Origin: an uncultured Bacteroidales bacterium | GTDB lineage: Bacteria > Bacteroidota > Bacteroidia > Bacteroidales > Paludibacteraceae | DNA: 64,000 nucleotides | Direction of reading: 5' to 3' | Assembly (NCBI GenBank): GCA_946186915.1 | Contig: CAMHOY010000002.1 | Span: 124,001-188,000 of the forward strand | In this document: one piece after another, positions 44,893-54,002 of the stretch | How positions within the stretch are numbered: position 1 is the stretch's first letter | Layout: each line of letters opens with the position of its first letter | Notes under the pieces: model-generated | Database searches by the model: none | What the model was told of the DNA's origin: nothing | Seen by the model: only the letters and a program-made list of their open reading frames with translations | Program-made: the position numbers and the translations under genes

Positions 44893-45819
44893 GTGAAAGG
44901 GAAAATGATAGAACGTATTAAATATATTGTTTCGGGGTTTCTGCTATTCGTCCTATGTTCCTTGTCAGCGCAAGAGATTAATTGTACCGTGACGATCAAT
45001 TCGGATATGATTGAGGGTACCAACAAACAAGTGTACGAGACGCTGAAAAAGAGTATAGAGGAATACATGAACCAGAACCGCTGGACGAACATGACGTACG
45101 CTGATCAGGAGAGGATCGAATGCAGCATGCTTATCGTGGTTAAGCAGGTAGCAGGCGAGATGTACACTTGTGAGATGACGTTACAGAGCCGTCGTCCGGT
45201 GTACGGGACGACATACACGACGCCTCTACTGAATTTCAAAGACGGGGCCTTTAACTTCACGTACAAAGAGTTCGACCGTCTGGACTGGCAACAGAACCAG
45301 TTCACGACAAATCTGACGGCGATGCTGGCATACTACTGCTATCTGATCATCGGCCATGACCAGGATAGTTTTCAGCGTCTGGGCGGCACCCCTTATTTCC
45401 TGCAAAGCGAGGAGATCGCCAATGTGTGTCAAACAGCGTCAATGGACGGGCATGAACAGACTGGATGGCTGGCCTTCGAGAGTAACCGTAACCGCTATGC
45501 ACTGATTCATAACCTGGTAGATGACGCGTTCAAGAAATACCGCAATTTTTACTATGAGTACCACCGTTTGGGACTGGACGAGATGAGCAACAATGTAGCC
45601 AACGGACGAGGACGCATCGCCGAAGGATTACCTGTACTGAAAGAAGCTTATCGTTCCCGTCCTGCGACGTACGTGATTAACACCTTCCTGGACGCCAAGT
45701 CAGAAGAGTTGGTAGATATCTTCCGCAAAGGTACGGACAAAGAGAAAAAAGCGGTATATGAAATACTGACGGACATAGACCCGACGAGGGTTGGGACGTA
45801 CGACAGAATAAATGAATGA
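44893..45819 (+). CDS. porD: DUF4835 family protein, PorD-like T9SS component
   Basis: 308 residues. Signal peptide ending LCSLSAQEI, then NCTVTINSDMIEGTNKQVYE, the conserved opening of DUF4835/PorD. Next come FLRRxxW-like NQNRWTNMTYADQERIECSM, RRPVYGTTYTTPLLNFKDGA and FKEFDRLDW-like sequence, then AYYCYLIIGHDQDSFQRLGG, all typical. PorD is needed for type IX secretion in Porphyromonas gingivalis; its activity is unknown. The order DUF4835-recN is also common in Bacteroidales. GTG start at 44893 (KGKMIERIKYIV) or ATG at 44905. The last codons lie in the GAATGAAT repeat. Confidence 0.8.
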   Translation: MKGKMIERIKYIVSGFLLFVLCSLSAQEINCTVTINSDMIEGTNKQVYETLKKSIEEYMNQNRWTNMTYADQERIECSMLIVVKQVAGEMYTCEMTLQSRRPVYGTTYTTPLLNFKDGAFNFTYKEFDRLDWQQNQFTTNLTAMLAYYCYLIIGHDQDSFQRLGGTPYFLQSEEIANVCQTASMDGHEQTGWLAFESNRNRYALIHNLVDDAFKKYRNFYYEYHRLGLDEMSNNVANGRGRIAEGLPVLKEAYRSRPATYVINTFLDAKSEELVDIFRKGTDKEKKAVYEILTDIDPTRVGTYDRINE

Positions 45820-45894
45820 ATGAATGAATGAATGAGTGAATGAGTGAGTGAATTAGGGAATGAGTGAATTAGGGAATTAGAGAATTAGAGAATG
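45808..45894. repeat. GAATGAAT/GAGTGAATTAG simple repeat before recN
   Basis: About 85 nt of GAAT units, changing to GAGTGAATTAGG and GAATTAGA units. It contains the stop codon of the PorD-like gene and the ATG of recN. Confidence 0.9.
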
Positions 45895-47469
45895 CTAAAG
45901 CATTTACACATACAGAATTACGCGCTGATAAGTCGTTTGGACATTGACTTCAGTCAAGGCTTTTCGGTGATGACGGGTGAGACGGGTGCCGGTAAGAGCA
46001 TTATTCTCGGCGCGTTGGCATTAGTGCTTGGTGCGCGGGCTGATAGCAAGGTCATCACGGACGGCGAAGACAAATGTATCATCGAGGCGGAGTTTGATGA
46101 AGGTATCATCCGACGAGAGTTGTATGCCAACGGCAAGAGTCGTTCGTTCGTGGATGACAGCGTGGTGACCTTGCAGGAACTGAAGGGGTTGGCAAACAAG
46201 CTGATTGATATACATAGCCAGCACGCCAATCTGCTGATTGAGAATGCCGATTTTCAGTTGGAGGTGCTGGACGCAATCGCTCAGAACGATTCGTTACGCG
46301 AGGACTATAGTACGCATTATGAGGCGTATATTACGGCCGTTGAGAGTTTGCGCAAGTTACAGGACCTGGCCAAGAAGAGCCAACAGGATGCGGATTACAT
46401 CCAGTACCGCTATAAACTATTGGACGAAGCGGGTCTTCAGGCCGGCGAGCTGGAAGAGTTGGAGCAAGAACAGTACCGTTTGAGTCACGCGGAAGAGATT
46501 CGTTCTGCATTAGAGACGGCAGTAGCCGCCTTAAACGGCGAGCAAGGCAGTGCGTTGGATGCAATCCGTGCATGCCGACTTGAGGAAGCAGCGCCGGAGT
46601 TGCAGGAACGTATCGAGAGTGCGCGTATCGAGTTGCAGGACATCGCCGAAGAAGCGGAACGGATGGCGAGCCACGTGGAGATGGATCCCCAACGGCTGGC
46701 ATGGGTGGAAGAACGGATGGACAGTCTGAACGGATTGTTGCATAAGTTCAGCGCAGAGAAGATAGAGGAGTTGATTGCCTTGCGGGACGAGTTAGCCGAA
46801 CAAGTGAGCCGTTTGGACAGTTTTGATTTCGACATCGCGCAAGCAGAGAAAGAGGTCGCTGTTCAACGCGCAGCATTGAAGTCTTCCGCAGACCAACTGA
46901 CAAAAAGCAGGAAGGCGGTTGTGCCGCAGATCTGCGAGCGCTTGGTGAACGGGTTGAAACGCTTGGGTGTGGCCCATGCCAAAGTGGAGATTCCTGTTCT
47001 GGCCACCACTGACTTTACGCCAAATGGATGCGATGAAGTTCAGATTCTCTTTGCGGCAAACCTGAACCAGAGTCTAAGGAATGTGAGCGAAGTGGCATCG
47101 GGCGGAGAAATCAGCCGTTTGATGCTATGCATAAAAGCGCTTATTGCCAGTACGAAGGGTCTTCCGACGATTATCTTCGACGAGATCGATACCGGAGTGA
47201 GCGGTGATATCGCCACACAGATGGCCGCAATCATGCGAGATATGTCCAAGAGCCGACAGATCATCGCCATCACCCACCTGCCGCAGATTGCAGCGCTGGG
47301 ACAGACCCATTATAAGGTATACAAGGCCGACACGGACAAACGCACCGAGACCCATATCCGTCTATTGAACGAACAAGAACGCGTGACGGAGATCGCTTCG
47401 ATGGTAAGCGGCAAGAACGTCACAGACGCCGCATTGAAAACAGCAAGAGAATTACTATGTTACCATTAG
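45892..47469 (+). CDS. recN: DNA repair protein RecN
   Basis: SMC-like ATPase for double-strand break repair. 525 residues: LKHLHIQNYALISRLDIDFS, Walker A TGETGAGKSIILGALALVLG (about 28-47), a long coiled coil (150-370), the signature VASGGEISRLMLCIKALIAS (about 400) and Walker B TIIFDEIDTGVSGDIATQMA (about 423). The C-terminal ITHLPQIAALGQTHYKVYK is typical. Slightly shorter than the 550-residue norm, with a reduced coil. ATG at 45892 is made by the upstream repeat (GAGAATG) but the following LKHLHIQNYAL is the true N-terminus. Overlaps rarA by 13 nt. Confidence 0.96.
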   Translation: MLKHLHIQNYALISRLDIDFSQGFSVMTGETGAGKSIILGALALVLGARADSKVITDGEDKCIIEAEFDEGIIRRELYANGKSRSFVDDSVVTLQELKGLANKLIDIHSQHANLLIENADFQLEVLDAIAQNDSLREDYSTHYEAYITAVESLRKLQDLAKKSQQDADYIQYRYKLLDEAGLQAGELEELEQEQYRLSHAEEIRSALETAVAALNGEQGSALDAIRACRLEEAAPELQERIESARIELQDIAEEAERMASHVEMDPQRLAWVEERMDSLNGLLHKFSAEKIEELIALRDELAEQVSRLDSFDFDIAQAEKEVAVQRAALKSSADQLTKSRKAVVPQICERLVNGLKRLGVAHAKVEIPVLATTDFTPNGCDEVQILFAANLNQSLRNVSEVASGGEISRLMLCIKALIASTKGLPTIIFDEIDTGVSGDIATQMAAIMRDMSKSRQIIAITHLPQIAALGQTHYKVYKADTDKRTETHIRLLNEQERVTEIASMVSGKNVTDAALKTARELLCYH

Positions 47470-48677
47470 CAGAGAGAATGCGTCCAAAGACATTGGACGA
47501 ATACATAGGTCAGAAACATCTGGTTGGCGAAGGAGCAATCCTGCGTCAGATGATCGAGAGCGGCAATATCGCCTCGTTCATTCTGTGGGGTCCTCCGGGC
47601 GTGGGTAAAACGACCCTGGCAAGGATCATAGCCCATCAGTTACAGCGGCCATTCTACACACTGAGTGCCGTGACGAGCGGCGTGAAAGAAGTGCGCGATG
47701 TGATTGACAAGGCAAAACGCAATGCGAGCCTGAACAGCGGGCTCTTTGCTCCTACGGACGGGAGGAGTCCAATACTCTTTATTGATGAGATTCACCGGTT
47801 CAGCAAGAGTCAGCAGGACAGTTTGTTAGGAGCGGTGGAAGAAGGCACGATCACGTTGGTCGGCGCGACAACAGAGAACCCGAGTTTTGAAGTCATCACT
47901 CCTCTACTCAGCCGTTGTCAGGTGTATGTACTCAAGTCGCTGGACAAAGAAGACCTGTTGGAACTGCTGAACCGTGTGCTGACTAAAGACGAATATATTC
48001 GTTCGTTGGGTTTGCAGATCAAAGACACCGATGCCTTGCTGCGTTATAGCGGCGGCGATGCACGCAAATTACTCAATATCATTGAGTTAGTAGCAAACAG
48101 CGGGACGAAAGTGATTGATAATGAGACCGTCGCCAAACAGTTACAGCAAAACCCCGTGGCGTACGACAAAGACGGGGAGATGCATTACGATATCATCTCC
48201 GCCTTCATCAAGTCGGTACGCGGCAGCGACCCTCAAGCCGCTATCTACTGGTTAGCGCGTATGATTGAAGGCGGTGAGGATCCGAAGTTCATTGCGCGAC
48301 GGTTAGTCATCCTGGCGAGCGAAGATATAGGGTTGGCGAACCCGAATGCGATGTTGTTGGCAAACACATGTTTCGACGTAGTGAACAAGATCGGTTGGCC
48401 GGAAGGACGCATCCCATTGGCAGAGACGACTGTTTATCTGGCGACCTGCAAGAAGGACAACTCGGCTTATCTGGCCATAGACGCTGCGTTGGCGAAAGTG
48501 CGCGAGACGGGGAATTTACCCGTACCTCTACATTTGAGGAATGCGCCGACAAGTCTGATGAAAGAGTTGGGTTATGCAGACGGGTATAAGTATCCGCATG
48601 ACTTCCCCGGACATTGGGTGGAACAGCAGTACTTACCAGATGAATTGACTGGTACCGTATTTTGGAAGAAAGATTAG
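47457..48677 (+). CDS. rarA: Replication-associated recombination protein RarA (MgsA)
   Basis: AAA+ ATPase acting at stalled forks, related to clamp loaders. PLAERMRPKTLDEYIGQKHL at the N-terminus, Walker A GPPGVGKTTLARIIA (about 45-59), Walker B ILFIDEIHRFSKSQQDSLLG, sensor TTENPSFEVITPLLSRC, and the C-terminal MgsA part with SAFIKSVRGSDPQAAIYWLA, RRLVILASEDIGLANPNAM and LGYADGYKYPHDFPGHWVEQ. 406 residues, somewhat short of the usual 420-440 but complete. recN-rarA-hemW overlap and are translationally coupled. Confidence 0.96.
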   Translation: MLPLAERMRPKTLDEYIGQKHLVGEGAILRQMIESGNIASFILWGPPGVGKTTLARIIAHQLQRPFYTLSAVTSGVKEVRDVIDKAKRNASLNSGLFAPTDGRSPILFIDEIHRFSKSQQDSLLGAVEEGTITLVGATTENPSFEVITPLLSRCQVYVLKSLDKEDLLELLNRVLTKDEYIRSLGLQIKDTDALLRYSGGDARKLLNIIELVANSGTKVIDNETVAKQLQQNPVAYDKDGEMHYDIISAFIKSVRGSDPQAAIYWLARMIEGGEDPKFIARRLVILASEDIGLANPNAMLLANTCFDVVNKIGWPEGRIPLAETTVYLATCKKDNSAYLAIDAALAKVRETGNLPVPLHLRNAPTSLMKELGYADGYKYPHDFPGHWVEQQYLPDELTGTVFWKKD

Positions 48678-49750
48678 TGGCCGGACTATACATACATATA
48701 CCTTTTTGCAAGAAGAGATGTCTGTACTGCGATTTCTTCTCCACCACCCTGCTGGAGCGGCGAGAAGAATATGTAGAGGCTCTACTCAGAGAGATACAAG
48801 CGCGGCGAGACGAGGCGAGTGAAGTTATCCGGACGATTTATATCGGAGGAGGTACCCCGAGTACGTTAGAGGCCCAAGACATACACCGTTTGTTGGAGGC
48901 TGCAGGTACGCACGATGCAGAGGAAGTGACTATGGAGTTGAATCCCGGCGATGCGACACCGTCCTATCTGCAAGCGCTGCGGAAAACCGGCATCAACCGT
49001 CTGTCCATCGGTATCCAGTCGTTTCAGGATGACCTGCTGCGATTAATAGGGCGAAGACATACTGCCGCGCAGGCGGTTGAGGCGGTGGAGATGGCGCAGA
49101 AAGCAGGTTTTGACAATCTGTCCATAGACCTGATGTACGCCCTGCCGACACAGACCATGGAACAGTGGAAAACGGATATAGAGACCGCCTTGCGCTTGGG
49201 AATACAGCATATCTCGTGTTACGGTCTGATGTACGAAGAAGGTACTGTGATGACCCAACGCGTGGAAGCCGGGACACTGGAAGCAATCGACGAGGATACG
49301 GAGAACGCGATGTATGACTATTTATGCGAGCGTTTGAAGGAAGCCGGGTTCGTGCATTATGAAGTCAGTAATTTTGCGCTGCCGGGTTTTGAGGCGAAGC
49401 ATAACAGCAGTTATTGGGATGGCACGCCGTATATAGGTGTAGGTGCGGGTGCACACAGTTATATAGGGAATGTGCGAAGCTGGAACGTCTCGGATTTGGA
49501 AGCATATATACGGGGCGAGGCAGTGCGAGAACAGGAGACACTGACAGAAAGAGACCTGTATAATGAACGGATCATGTTGGGTTTGCGAACCCGTCAGGGC
49601 ATCTCCAGTTCATTTCCGGTCCAACGTCGGTCCGTTATCGATAGCAAAATACAAAACGGCCTGTTACGGGAGACAGACGATCACCGCATCGTTGCTACGC
49701 AACAAGGCATTCATATACTGAACAGGATAATTGAAGATTTGATGATATGA
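48677..49750 (+). CDS. hemW: Radical SAM heme chaperone HemW
   Basis: HemW-type radical SAM protein, probably a heme chaperone rather than a coproporphyrinogen oxidase. The iron-sulphur motif CKKRCLYC is at residues 11-18; TIYIGGGTPSTL, ELNPGDATPSYLQALRKTGI, NRLSIGIQSFQDDLLRLIGR, DLMYALPTQTMEQWKTDIET and HYEVSNFALPGFEAKHNSSY, then GVGAGAHSYIG, are all hallmarks. GTG at 48677 (AGLYIHIPFCKKRC follows) overlaps the rarA stop by one base and fits homologues; an in-frame TTG at 48662 is less likely. The next gene overlaps its end by 4 nt. Confidence 0.94.
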   Translation: MAGLYIHIPFCKKRCLYCDFFSTTLLERREEYVEALLREIQARRDEASEVIRTIYIGGGTPSTLEAQDIHRLLEAAGTHDAEEVTMELNPGDATPSYLQALRKTGINRLSIGIQSFQDDLLRLIGRRHTAAQAVEAVEMAQKAGFDNLSIDLMYALPTQTMEQWKTDIETALRLGIQHISCYGLMYEEGTVMTQRVEAGTLEAIDEDTENAMYDYLCERLKEAGFVHYEVSNFALPGFEAKHNSSYWDGTPYIGVGAGAHSYIGNVRSWNVSDLEAYIRGEAVREQETLTERDLYNERIMLGLRTRQGISSSFPVQRRSVIDSKIQNGLLRETDDHRIVATQQGIHILNRIIEDLMI

Positions 49751-52017
49751 ACACAAAAAAGTGGTATAAACCGTTTTTACTATGGTTCTGGGGAATTTTC
49801 TTCGGAGGTTTATTGCTCATCTTCCTCATCATGTGGTTGATTACCAAAGGTGCATTGGGATACCTGCCGCCGTTGGAAGAATTGCAAAACCCGAAGAACA
49901 CCTTTGCGAGTGAAGTAATCTCATCAGATATGCAGTCCTTGGGGCGTTATTATCGCTACGAGAACCGTATCGGTGTGCAATACACGGATCTCTCGAAGAA
50001 TCTGATTGATGCGTTGATTGCAACAGAGGATGTACGTTTCTACGATCACACAGGAGTGGATTTCAAGTCCATGTTCCGTGCAATCCTGAAGTTAGGCCGC
50101 GCCGGAGGAGGTAGTACGTTGACACAACAGTTAGCCAAGCAGTTATGGTCTCCGCGCGCCAACAATATCTTCGAGCGTGCCATGCAGAAACCTATTGAGT
50201 GGGTGATTGCCACGAAACTGGAGCGATTGTACAGTAAAGACGAAATCTTATTGATGTACTTGAATCAATTCGATTTTCTCTATAATGCCGTAGGCATACA
50301 GTCTGCGTCACAAGTATATTTCTCCACAACTCCGCAGAATTTGAAGTTAGAGGAAGCCGCCATGTTAGTGGGTATGTGCAAGAACCCTTCGCTGTATAAT
50401 CCGGTACGTCACCCGGAACGGGCAACAGGACGCCGTAACACGGTGCTGAGTCAGATGGAGAAATACGGATATATTGACGAGGCGACGCGCGACTCCGTGG
50501 CGGCAATTCCACTGGAGATTCGTTACAGTTCCGTTGACCACAAGCAAGGTATAGCTCCATATCTGCGTGAATATTTGCGCGTTACCTTAACTGCGAAAGA
50601 ACCTAAAGAGAGTGACTACTCGGAATGGAACAAACAGCAGTACAAGTTAGACCAATGGCAGTGGGACAACAATCCTCTGTACGGTTTTTGCGAGAAGAAC
50701 AAGAAAGCGGATGGCACTAAATACGACATCTATCAAGACGGATTGAAGATCTATACGACCATTGACTCGCGCATGCAACGCTACGCGGAAGAAGCAGTAA
50801 GCGAACACATGCAAGAGCAACAGAAATCTTTCTTCAGGGAATTGAAGCGCAAGAAGAACGCACCGTTTTCCCGCTCGCTCACACAGGCCGAGATCGATGG
50901 TATCATGAGTCGTTCGATGCGTCAAACAGATCGTTACCGAATGATGAAGAAAGCAGGCTGTAGTTCCGACTCTATCCACACGGCTTTCATGACACCGCGC
51001 GAAATGCAGGTCTTCACCTACGACCGCGGCATGATTGACACCGTGCTTTCTCCGTACGATTCTATCAAATGGCTGAAGAGTTATCTACGTTGCGGATTCA
51101 TGTCCATCGATCCGCACACGGGTCATGTGAAGGCATACGTAGGCGGACCTAACTTCGCGCATTTCCAATATGACATGTGCACCAAAGGCAAACGGCAGGT
51201 GGGTTCAACGGTGAAGCCGTACCTGTACACCTTGGCGATGGATGAAGGCATGTGGCCATGCGAGACCTGGGTGTACGACTCGGTTGTTGTCGTTCTGCCC
51301 AACGGCGACCGTTGGGTTCCGCGTGACACGCACGCGAAACACTGGGGGGACACCGTTACCCTCACCTGGGGACTAAAAGAATCCTCCAACTGGATGGCCG
51401 CTTACCTGATGACTCTTTTCACACCGGAACAACTCGTGAAGATGATGCAGTCCTTCGGCATCCAGGGTCAGTTGGATCCGGTGGTGTCGCTTTGTCTGGG
51501 CCCATGCGAGGTGAGTGTAGAAGAGATGGTCGATGCATACACCACCTTTGCCAACAAAGGTATCCGTACAGAACCATTATACGTGACACGCATTGAGGAT
51601 AACAAAGGCAATGTCATTGGTACCTTCAGTCCGCGGACACATGAGATCATCAGTGAGACCACCGCTTATAAGATGATTTATATGCTACGCGCCGTACTCG
51701 ATCACGGAACGGGAGTGCGTACCCGCTTCAAGTACGGCATTACCGCACCGATGGGTGGTAAAACCGGCACAACAAATAACAATTCCGACGGATGGTTTAT
51801 GTGCTTCACACCATCGTTGGTATGCGGCACTTGGGTCGGTGGCGAAGACCGTGGCATACATTTTGATTACATGGCTGAGGGACAAGGAGCCTCCATGGCA
51901 TTGCCAATCTGCGCGCTGTACATGCAGAAAGTCCTGGCAGACAAGGAGTTGGGTTACAGTCCTGACGAGCAGTTTGACGTGCCAAGCTGGTTCGATCCCA
52001 ATGAAGGATGCAAGTAA
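49747..52017 (+). CDS. Class A penicillin-binding protein (transglycosylase/transpeptidase)
   Basis: 756 residues. Membrane segment (LLWFWGIFFGGLLLIFLIMW, about 11-30), GT51 glycosyltransferase domain with EDVRFYDHTGVDFKSMFRAI (about 92) and GGSTLTQQLAKQLW, then an insert, and the transpeptidase domain with the SxxK serine in GSTVKPYLY (about 486), SSN in KESSNWMAAYL (about 543) and KTGTTNNNSDGWF (about 671). It polymerises and cross-links peptidoglycan in the periplasm. It matches PBP1A of Bacteroidales. The ATG lies inside the hemW stop region (ATGA). The TPR gene begins 8 nt after it, again via repeat sequence. Confidence 0.95.
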   Translation: MNTKKWYKPFLLWFWGIFFGGLLLIFLIMWLITKGALGYLPPLEELQNPKNTFASEVISSDMQSLGRYYRYENRIGVQYTDLSKNLIDALIATEDVRFYDHTGVDFKSMFRAILKLGRAGGGSTLTQQLAKQLWSPRANNIFERAMQKPIEWVIATKLERLYSKDEILLMYLNQFDFLYNAVGIQSASQVYFSTTPQNLKLEEAAMLVGMCKNPSLYNPVRHPERATGRRNTVLSQMEKYGYIDEATRDSVAAIPLEIRYSSVDHKQGIAPYLREYLRVTLTAKEPKESDYSEWNKQQYKLDQWQWDNNPLYGFCEKNKKADGTKYDIYQDGLKIYTTIDSRMQRYAEEAVSEHMQEQQKSFFRELKRKKNAPFSRSLTQAEIDGIMSRSMRQTDRYRMMKKAGCSSDSIHTAFMTPREMQVFTYDRGMIDTVLSPYDSIKWLKSYLRCGFMSIDPHTGHVKAYVGGPNFAHFQYDMCTKGKRQVGSTVKPYLYTLAMDEGMWPCETWVYDSVVVVLPNGDRWVPRDTHAKHWGDTVTLTWGLKESSNWMAAYLMTLFTPEQLVKMMQSFGIQGQLDPVVSLCLGPCEVSVEEMVDAYTTFANKGIRTEPLYVTRIEDNKGNVIGTFSPRTHEIISETTAYKMIYMLRAVLDHGTGVRTRFKYGITAPMGGKTGTTNNNSDGWFMCFTPSLVCGTWVGGEDRGIHFDYMAEGQGASMALPICALYMQKVLADKELGYSPDEQFDVPSWFDPNEGCK

Positions 52018-52025
52018 AGTGAAAA

Positions 52026-54002
52026 GTGAAAGGTGAAAGGAACATATATAGGAGATTGTTGGGGCTGATTGTCCTTTCAATTTTCCATTTTCAATTCTCA
52101 ATTTGCTTCGCGCAGTTGAACACCGATCGTATCACAGCGATCGGACGTAATGCGTTGTATTTCGAGGACTATGTACTGTCTATCCAGTATTTCAATCAGG
52201 TCATCCATCTCAAACCGTATTTAGCCGAACCCTATTTCTACCGTTCCATCGCCAAGATTCAATTGGAGGACTATCAAGGCGCATTGCGTGATTGCAATGC
52301 GGCCATTGAACGCAATCCGTTCTCTCCGGGTTGTTATTACGCCCGCGGTTACATCTACCGGCAATTGAACCAGTTGGAGTTGGCAGAGAAGGATTATACC
52401 GAAGCATTGCGTTTCTCGCCGGAGAACCGCACCTATATGATATTACGCGCAGACACGCGCGCGTTGATGAAGCATTACGATGAAGCACTGGAAGATATTG
52501 ACCAGTTGTTGCGCCGCGAACCCCAATCCGCCTCAGGTTGGAGTGAACGCGGACGTGTATGTATTCTCAAAGGCGATACCATGCCTGCCTTAGACGCTTT
52601 TTCAGAGGCTGTCAAGTACGACAAGACGAACCCTGCAGCGTGGTCGGCATTGGGTGTGACCAATCTGATGCTAAATCGTGAAGACGAAGCATACACCCAA
52701 TTGACACAAGCCATCAATCTCGGTTCCAAATGGGCGGGCGACTATATCAACCGTGGTCTGTTGCATTACCGCCGTCATAACTACCGCGGGGCGCTGGCAG
52801 ATTATGACCAGGCGGTGAAGATTGCCCCCGAGGAAGCAGACTGCTATTACAACCGCGGAGTGATGCGGCAGGAGGTGGGAGATTACAACCGCGCCTTGGA
52901 GGATTTCAACAAAGCCATAGACCTGGAGCCGGAGAAAGTGGAGATGCGTTACCAGCGTGCTTTGGTGGAGATGCAACTCAAACAATGGAAAGATGTCGTG
53001 CGTGACTTAGACTCCCTCATCGCCCGCTATCCGTATTTCCTGCCCAGTTACTATTTAGCGGCGCAAGCCAAGACGCAACAAGGCAACCAAGCAGCTGCCT
53101 ATCGTTACAGACAGAAAGCACATGACCTGGAAGCGCGCAAGGATGCTATACAAGCACAGCAGGCCGCGCAACCGAATACGGAGATGGTCATCGCTGACGC
53201 CCAACCGCAGAAAAAAGACTATCGGAAGGCGTTCTCTGCAACCGCGGCACAGAACCAGTCAGAACCTACGGAAGACGAGCAAAAATACGGATCACAGACC
53301 CGCGGAGCGGTGCAGAAGAAATACCAGAACGTCGTCAACGAACCCAATATAGTGCTCAGTTATTACACGCAGGACATGAGTCTGAGGCGCACCAACTATT
53401 ACCATCCGTTGGTAGAGTCTATGAATCGTCATGAGATTCTTCCTGCAGCCCTGAAGTTCACCTCTCAGGAGTTGACACTTACGGCAGATATGGTTGATTT
53501 TCATTTCTCGGAGATTCGTCGTCTGACCCAGCAGATGGACCAAGCGGACGACATGTCATTATACTTGGCTCGCGCCATGGAGTTCGCTGTGATCAAAGAC
53601 TATGCAAGTGCGGTGGACGACTGCACCAAAGCGTTGTTGTTAGCAGACGGGAACACCGAACCAATAGTGGTCTTCTGCCGCGCTAACTGGCGCTACCGGA
53701 TGGCAGACCCGGACTATGAACTGATCTTGCGCGACTACGATCATGCATTGCGCCTACGCCCAGACTTCACGTTCGCTTATTACAACAAAGCGAATATCCT
53801 CTGCGCCAAGCATGAATACCAAGAAGCCATCAAACAGTACACTAAAGCCATCGAGTTGGACAATGACTTCGCCGAAGCATATTTCAATAGGGGACTTACG
53901 TATGTCTATACCGGTGACACAGAGAAAGGACTGGCCGATTTGAGCAAAGCCGGAGAATTAGGAATTTACCAAGCGTATAACATGATTTCACGATTCAAAT
54001 GA
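52026..54002 (+). CDS. Secreted tetratricopeptide repeat protein
   Basis: 658 residues. GTG start giving KGERNIYRRLLGLIVLSIFH, then a signal cleavage site at CFAQ. TPR units fill about 32-350 (ALYFEDYVLSIQYFNQVIHL, EPYFYRSIAKIQLEDYQGAL, PGCYYARGYIYRQLNQLELA, DCYYNRGVMRQEVGDYNRAL, EDFNKAIDLEP) and about 550-655 (FAYYNKANILCAKHEYQEAI, EAYFNRGLTYVYTGDTEKGL). Between them is a linker of 200 residues rich in Gln, Ala and Lys. Probably periplasmic or outer membrane, scaffolding other proteins; no partner can be named. The leader is nearly identical in DNA to that of the PorT-like gene. It overlaps the TraB-like gene by 4 nt (ATGA). Confidence 0.85.
   Translation: MKGERNIYRRLLGLIVLSIFHFQFSICFAQLNTDRITAIGRNALYFEDYVLSIQYFNQVIHLKPYLAEPYFYRSIAKIQLEDYQGALRDCNAAIERNPFSPGCYYARGYIYRQLNQLELAEKDYTEALRFSPENRTYMILRADTRALMKHYDEALEDIDQLLRREPQSASGWSERGRVCILKGDTMPALDAFSEAVKYDKTNPAAWSALGVTNLMLNREDEAYTQLTQAINLGSKWAGDYINRGLLHYRRHNYRGALADYDQAVKIAPEEADCYYNRGVMRQEVGDYNRALEDFNKAIDLEPEKVEMRYQRALVEMQLKQWKDVVRDLDSLIARYPYFLPSYYLAAQAKTQQGNQAAAYRYRQKAHDLEARKDAIQAQQAAQPNTEMVIADAQPQKKDYRKAFSATAAQNQSEPTEDEQKYGSQTRGAVQKKYQNVVNEPNIVLSYYTQDMSLRRTNYYHPLVESMNRHEILPAALKFTSQELTLTADMVDFHFSEIRRLTQQMDQADDMSLYLARAMEFAVIKDYASAVDDCTKALLLADGNTEPIVVFCRANWRYRMADPDYELILRDYDHALRLRPDFTFAYYNKANILCAKHEYQEAIKQYTKAIELDNDFAEAYFNRGLTYVYTGDTEKGLADLSKAGELGIYQAYNMISRFK

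Noticed and set aside
45808..45894. Tandem repeats as a CRISPR-like array
   Set aside because: Units of 4-12 nt without spacers and no cas genes; a simple-sequence repeat.
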